DNA of 25,000 nt from contig SEYY01023458.1 of the NCBI GenBank assembly GCA_009176605.1, positions 10,001-35,000 of the forward strand, given 5' to 3'. A program made the translations under genes and the position numbers. Below the pieces are notes generated by a model, which was not told the origin of the DNA, searched no databases, and saw only the letters and a program-made list of their open reading frames with translations. Shown here piece by piece: positions 18,516 through 25,000 of the stretch. This stretch comes from Armadillidium nasatum. Its lineage: Eukaryota > Arthropoda > Malacostraca > Isopoda > Armadillidiidae. Numbering within the stretch: the first letter of the stretch is position 1; each line of letters begins with the position of its first letter.

Positions 18516-18553
<38 letters not shown>
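18344..18553 (+). mobile_element. Poly(A)-tailed element with GC-rich hairpins (SINE-like, unclassified)
   Basis: It begins with TGGTTCAGCGGTAAAGT (18344-18360), similar to a tRNA-Gly A box, though no B box follows. A GC-rich block (18396-18515) holds two perfect stem-loops: GGATCTTCC (18455-18463) with GGAAGATCC (18466-18474), and AGGAC (18482-18486) with GTCCT (18491-18495) around a GAAA tetraloop. A 38-base poly(A) run follows (18516-18553). GC-rich structure plus poly(A) suggests an RNA-derived insertion such as a SINE or the 3' end of a non-LTR element. No protein was recognised and I cannot assign a family. Confidence 0.5.
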
Positions 18554-18555
<2 letters not shown>

Positions 18556-20157
18556 AGAACATTACTAAGCTGACGCTTGGTGACGTCACATTACATAAAA
18601 ATCCTATGATTCGTAATTACAAGTTGTTGCTAGATAATTATAAGTTTTCTGCCTGCGACAACTCTCATTTGCTGAACTATTGTATCACATCACTAAAAAC
18701 CTTTGAAAATTGGTAGTTAGAATGATAGTTGCTAGATTAATAAAGCTTAACCACTTGTACCATAGGGTGACGACTATTTTGTATCTAGACAGCGAGTAGA
18801 TTCATCGCCAGAAACATACACTGATGTATAAATACCACATTCCATGTAATAAGTAAATTGGATTTGTAAACTAAAAATTTCACATTTCATAATACGAAAT
18901 GAAATTTGTAAATTGAAAACCGCATTTCGTCAGCAAAAACTCTTTATTACAAAAAAAGTTAATGAACTGAAAAATTATAATCATGTTTGTTATCACATAT
19001 TTTATTTTATTTTTGTTTAAAATAAAAATTATATGTTTACCACAAAAAAAAGCTTTACATTCATTTCGTTGGTCTTAAAGGAATATTTCTTGGGAAACTT
19101 TTCATCATTAAGATAGTATTAAGGTATAGGGATATTAAGTAATGAAATTGAATAGCAATTTTCCTTGCCGTAAATAATGACATAATGACGTAAACTGCTA
19201 TTCCCATAATTCAAATAAAAAAAGAAACGTGGTGATTTATATATAAATAAGTTTCTACGTTTCCCAAAGAAAGTTGGTAAATTTAAATCAGTTGACCAAA
19301 TCATAGACTTAAATTGCTCGAAATCAGTTCATCATCGAAACCCTCAAAATATCGTTATGCTGATAGTTTAAAACATTAGGTTTAATATGATAATATACCT
19401 ATACTTTGTAAATTATGTGTTTGAGCTTAATGGAATATGTTAAGGCTTAAATATAGCTTTCATGTAATTAATAAAATTCAGGTGTTGCACATAGTTTTCG
19501 TATCTGTTTATAGGGTGTATTTATTGTTAGAGTTAACCTAAAGTATATGTACTGTTGCTACTGTATGAAAATACTCTTTGTTATAATTCAGTAAAGACTA
19601 TGTTCTATGTGATAAACATTTGCATTCTCATTCTATCGATTGTATCGCGTTTATTGTACCACGACTTATACTCTGTCATACATGTAAATAAAGGCCTAGG
19701 TAAGAGCAGCTGTTTGTCTCTGTGTCCTGCCCTATGTAACGTTTATATTTATATTTCCGCCATTATGACCAATAATATAACAACATTTATAGTGTTAGCT
19801 TTTACATATGATAATGCCTCTAAGATGCAATAATCATCCAAACCCTTTGTTCTATGTCTTTGGAGAGTTTCAGTTAAAATCTTGGAAAAAAATATATTTT
19901 CACCGATAAAGAAAGTAGTATGAACTATATTTTGGATGTAAAATTTGTGGCTGGGACAATTCCTGGATTACACAAATCTGTTGTGCCTCGTTTTTTATGC
20001 TATTGACTGGTTGGCTGAAATAATCTCGTCAGATTTCATTTACAATTGAATTTTTGGGGCAGAGTCGAATATGATCTTTAATGGAGTTTTATTTTTGCAT
20101 CACTTATTGTAAATATCAGGAATAGCAGCTAAGACAAGACATAAGATGGTTTTTTAA
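18554..20157. other. AT-rich stretch, no gene recognised
   Basis: Both strands were scanned for domains and exon-like segments with splice signals and none was convincing. The open frame at about 19555-19833 has low complexity and no recognisable domain. Confidence 0.5.
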
Positions 20158-20343
20158 AAAGGAATTGCTCGTAATAGGGCAGGATTCCAGTTTCTGAAAG
20201 GCATGTTTCTTGATACAAGTGATGCCAAGATAAAAGTGGTTATATTTGCTAAATCACAAAATGATAAATTAGTGAATGATTGTGCATTTGACAAAAGTTT
20301 GAATGAAGTTAAAAGGTTAGGGCATGAACATTTAAAAATTTGA
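20158..20343 (+). other. Unexplained 61-codon open frame without a start
   Basis: Plus-strand frame open from TAA 20155-20157 to TGA 20341-20343, reading GIARNRAGFQFLKGMF and then VVIFAKSQNDKLVND. Its composition is more protein-like than the surroundings, but I recognise no family and there are no clear splice sites. It could be a remnant exon, a decayed element or chance. The opposite strand is also open, which weakens the case. Confidence 0.2.
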
Positions 20344-20952
20344 TATTCAACTATCTTTGAAATCATAAGGCTGATAACTACAGAGAACTTGCAATTTAGT
20401 TCCTTCAAAACTATATAGATTTTGGATGTAATAAGTCTCTTAAAAATTCATTCTCATTTGGATTTTTTTCTATTAAACCTTGATTTGTGAATAACAAAAG
20501 TGGAGTACGGTATCATCAGAAAATTTCAACCATTGAAACACGCTGTCAATAAAAATTGAACCCAAAAGTGCTGGTTGACAACTGTTGGAACCTTTAAAAA
20601 ATCTACTTCAAATCAACTACTGTATATAAAAAAGAAAAGAGTAGATTTTAAGTCACCATGTAGGGCTTTTAAATTTTATAAAATCATATTATCGTTAAAT
20701 TTGTTTTACTTTCCTACAAAATAAAATTACTAAAAATATATTGCCAAATGAATTTTCTGTTTAAAGTATTTAAAATCAACACAAAAATACTATAAGAATA
20801 AGTTGTTCACATTCATTTAACAAAACTAAAAGTTAAAATTTATTGAAGAATGTTATTTTTTAATTAAACATCAAAGACACATTCTTCTGTTTGAATTCAT
20901 TTGTTATAAAAGTTACCCAATTTACTACTTTAAAGAAAAAGAATTGTTTTTA
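20344..20952. other. 3' flank of the GPCR gene, non-coding
   Basis: AT-rich, no coding similarity. It lies downstream of the GPCR stop on the minus strand and probably includes its 3' UTR. No precise end can be set. Confidence 0.4.
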
Positions 20953-22828
<1,876 letters not shown>

Positions 22829-22853
22829 CTTAAATGAATGGCGTGCACAGTAC

Positions 22854-25000
<2,147 letters not shown>

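Noticed and set aside
19555..19833. 92-codon plus-strand frame
   Set aside because: Hydrophobic low-complexity translation of AT-rich DNA, no domain, no splice signals, no support.

Overview
This is an AT-rich, intron-bearing animal sequence, most likely from a malacostracan crustacean (decapod or isopod). The grounds are a methuselah-like GPCR (an arthropod receptor family), a Jockey-type retroelement of a kind common in crustacean sequence, tRNA-derived SINE-like repeats, and very heavy (AT)n and (AAT)n microsatellite load (roughly a tenth of the window). The species call is inference. No intact, full-length protein-coding gene was found. Three host genes are visible as exon sets, and everything else recognisable is transposon-derived or simple repeat.

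Layout. 1-1291: decayed 3' part of a Jockey-type non-LTR retrotransposon (+), ending at an (AT)n array. 1392-1505: GC-rich block with two perfect hairpins. 2716-7925 (+): immunoglobulin-superfamily membrane receptor. Six ectodomain exons have matching splice phases and encode a signal peptide and two Ig domains. The transmembrane/cytoplasmic exon is recognisable but carries four in-frame stops and a frameshift. 8843-9010: minus-strand tRNA-derived SINE-like repeat between (AT)n arrays, the second being 747 bp long. 10697-11756 (+): three exons of a Polo-like kinase (linker plus first polo box), breaking off mid-exon and running in frame into BEL/Pao-type gag sequence (11757-12300).

12702-13949 (-): broken gene of a multicopy, function-unknown animal family, probably element-borne. 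14149-14797 (-): N-terminal half of a related BEL/Pao gag. 15060-17352 (-): 5' part of a CR1/L2-like non-LTR element, with an SGNH-hydrolase ORF1 and the endonuclease part of ORF2 but no reverse transcriptase. 17470-18160: a 165-bp, almost perfect inverted repeat of a tRNA-like SINE between two (AT)n arrays. 18344-18553: second GC-rich multi-hairpin block ending in poly(A). 18554-20950: AT-rich, no gene recognised. 20953-22828 (-): four 3' exons (TM4 to TM7 and tail) of a methuselah-like class B GPCR. 22976-24277 (+): nearly intact Tc1/mariner element inserted at a TA inside an (AT)n array. 24723-25000 (+): start of another, open, non-LTR reverse transcriptase fragment running off the window.

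The genes do not form a pathway. The unifying feature is architectural: almost every module begins or ends at an (AT)n array, and all three host genes are partial or broken. Either (AT)n arrays act here as insertion and breakage sites, or some joins are assembly artefacts at unresolvable repeats. Long reads spanning the arrays would decide.
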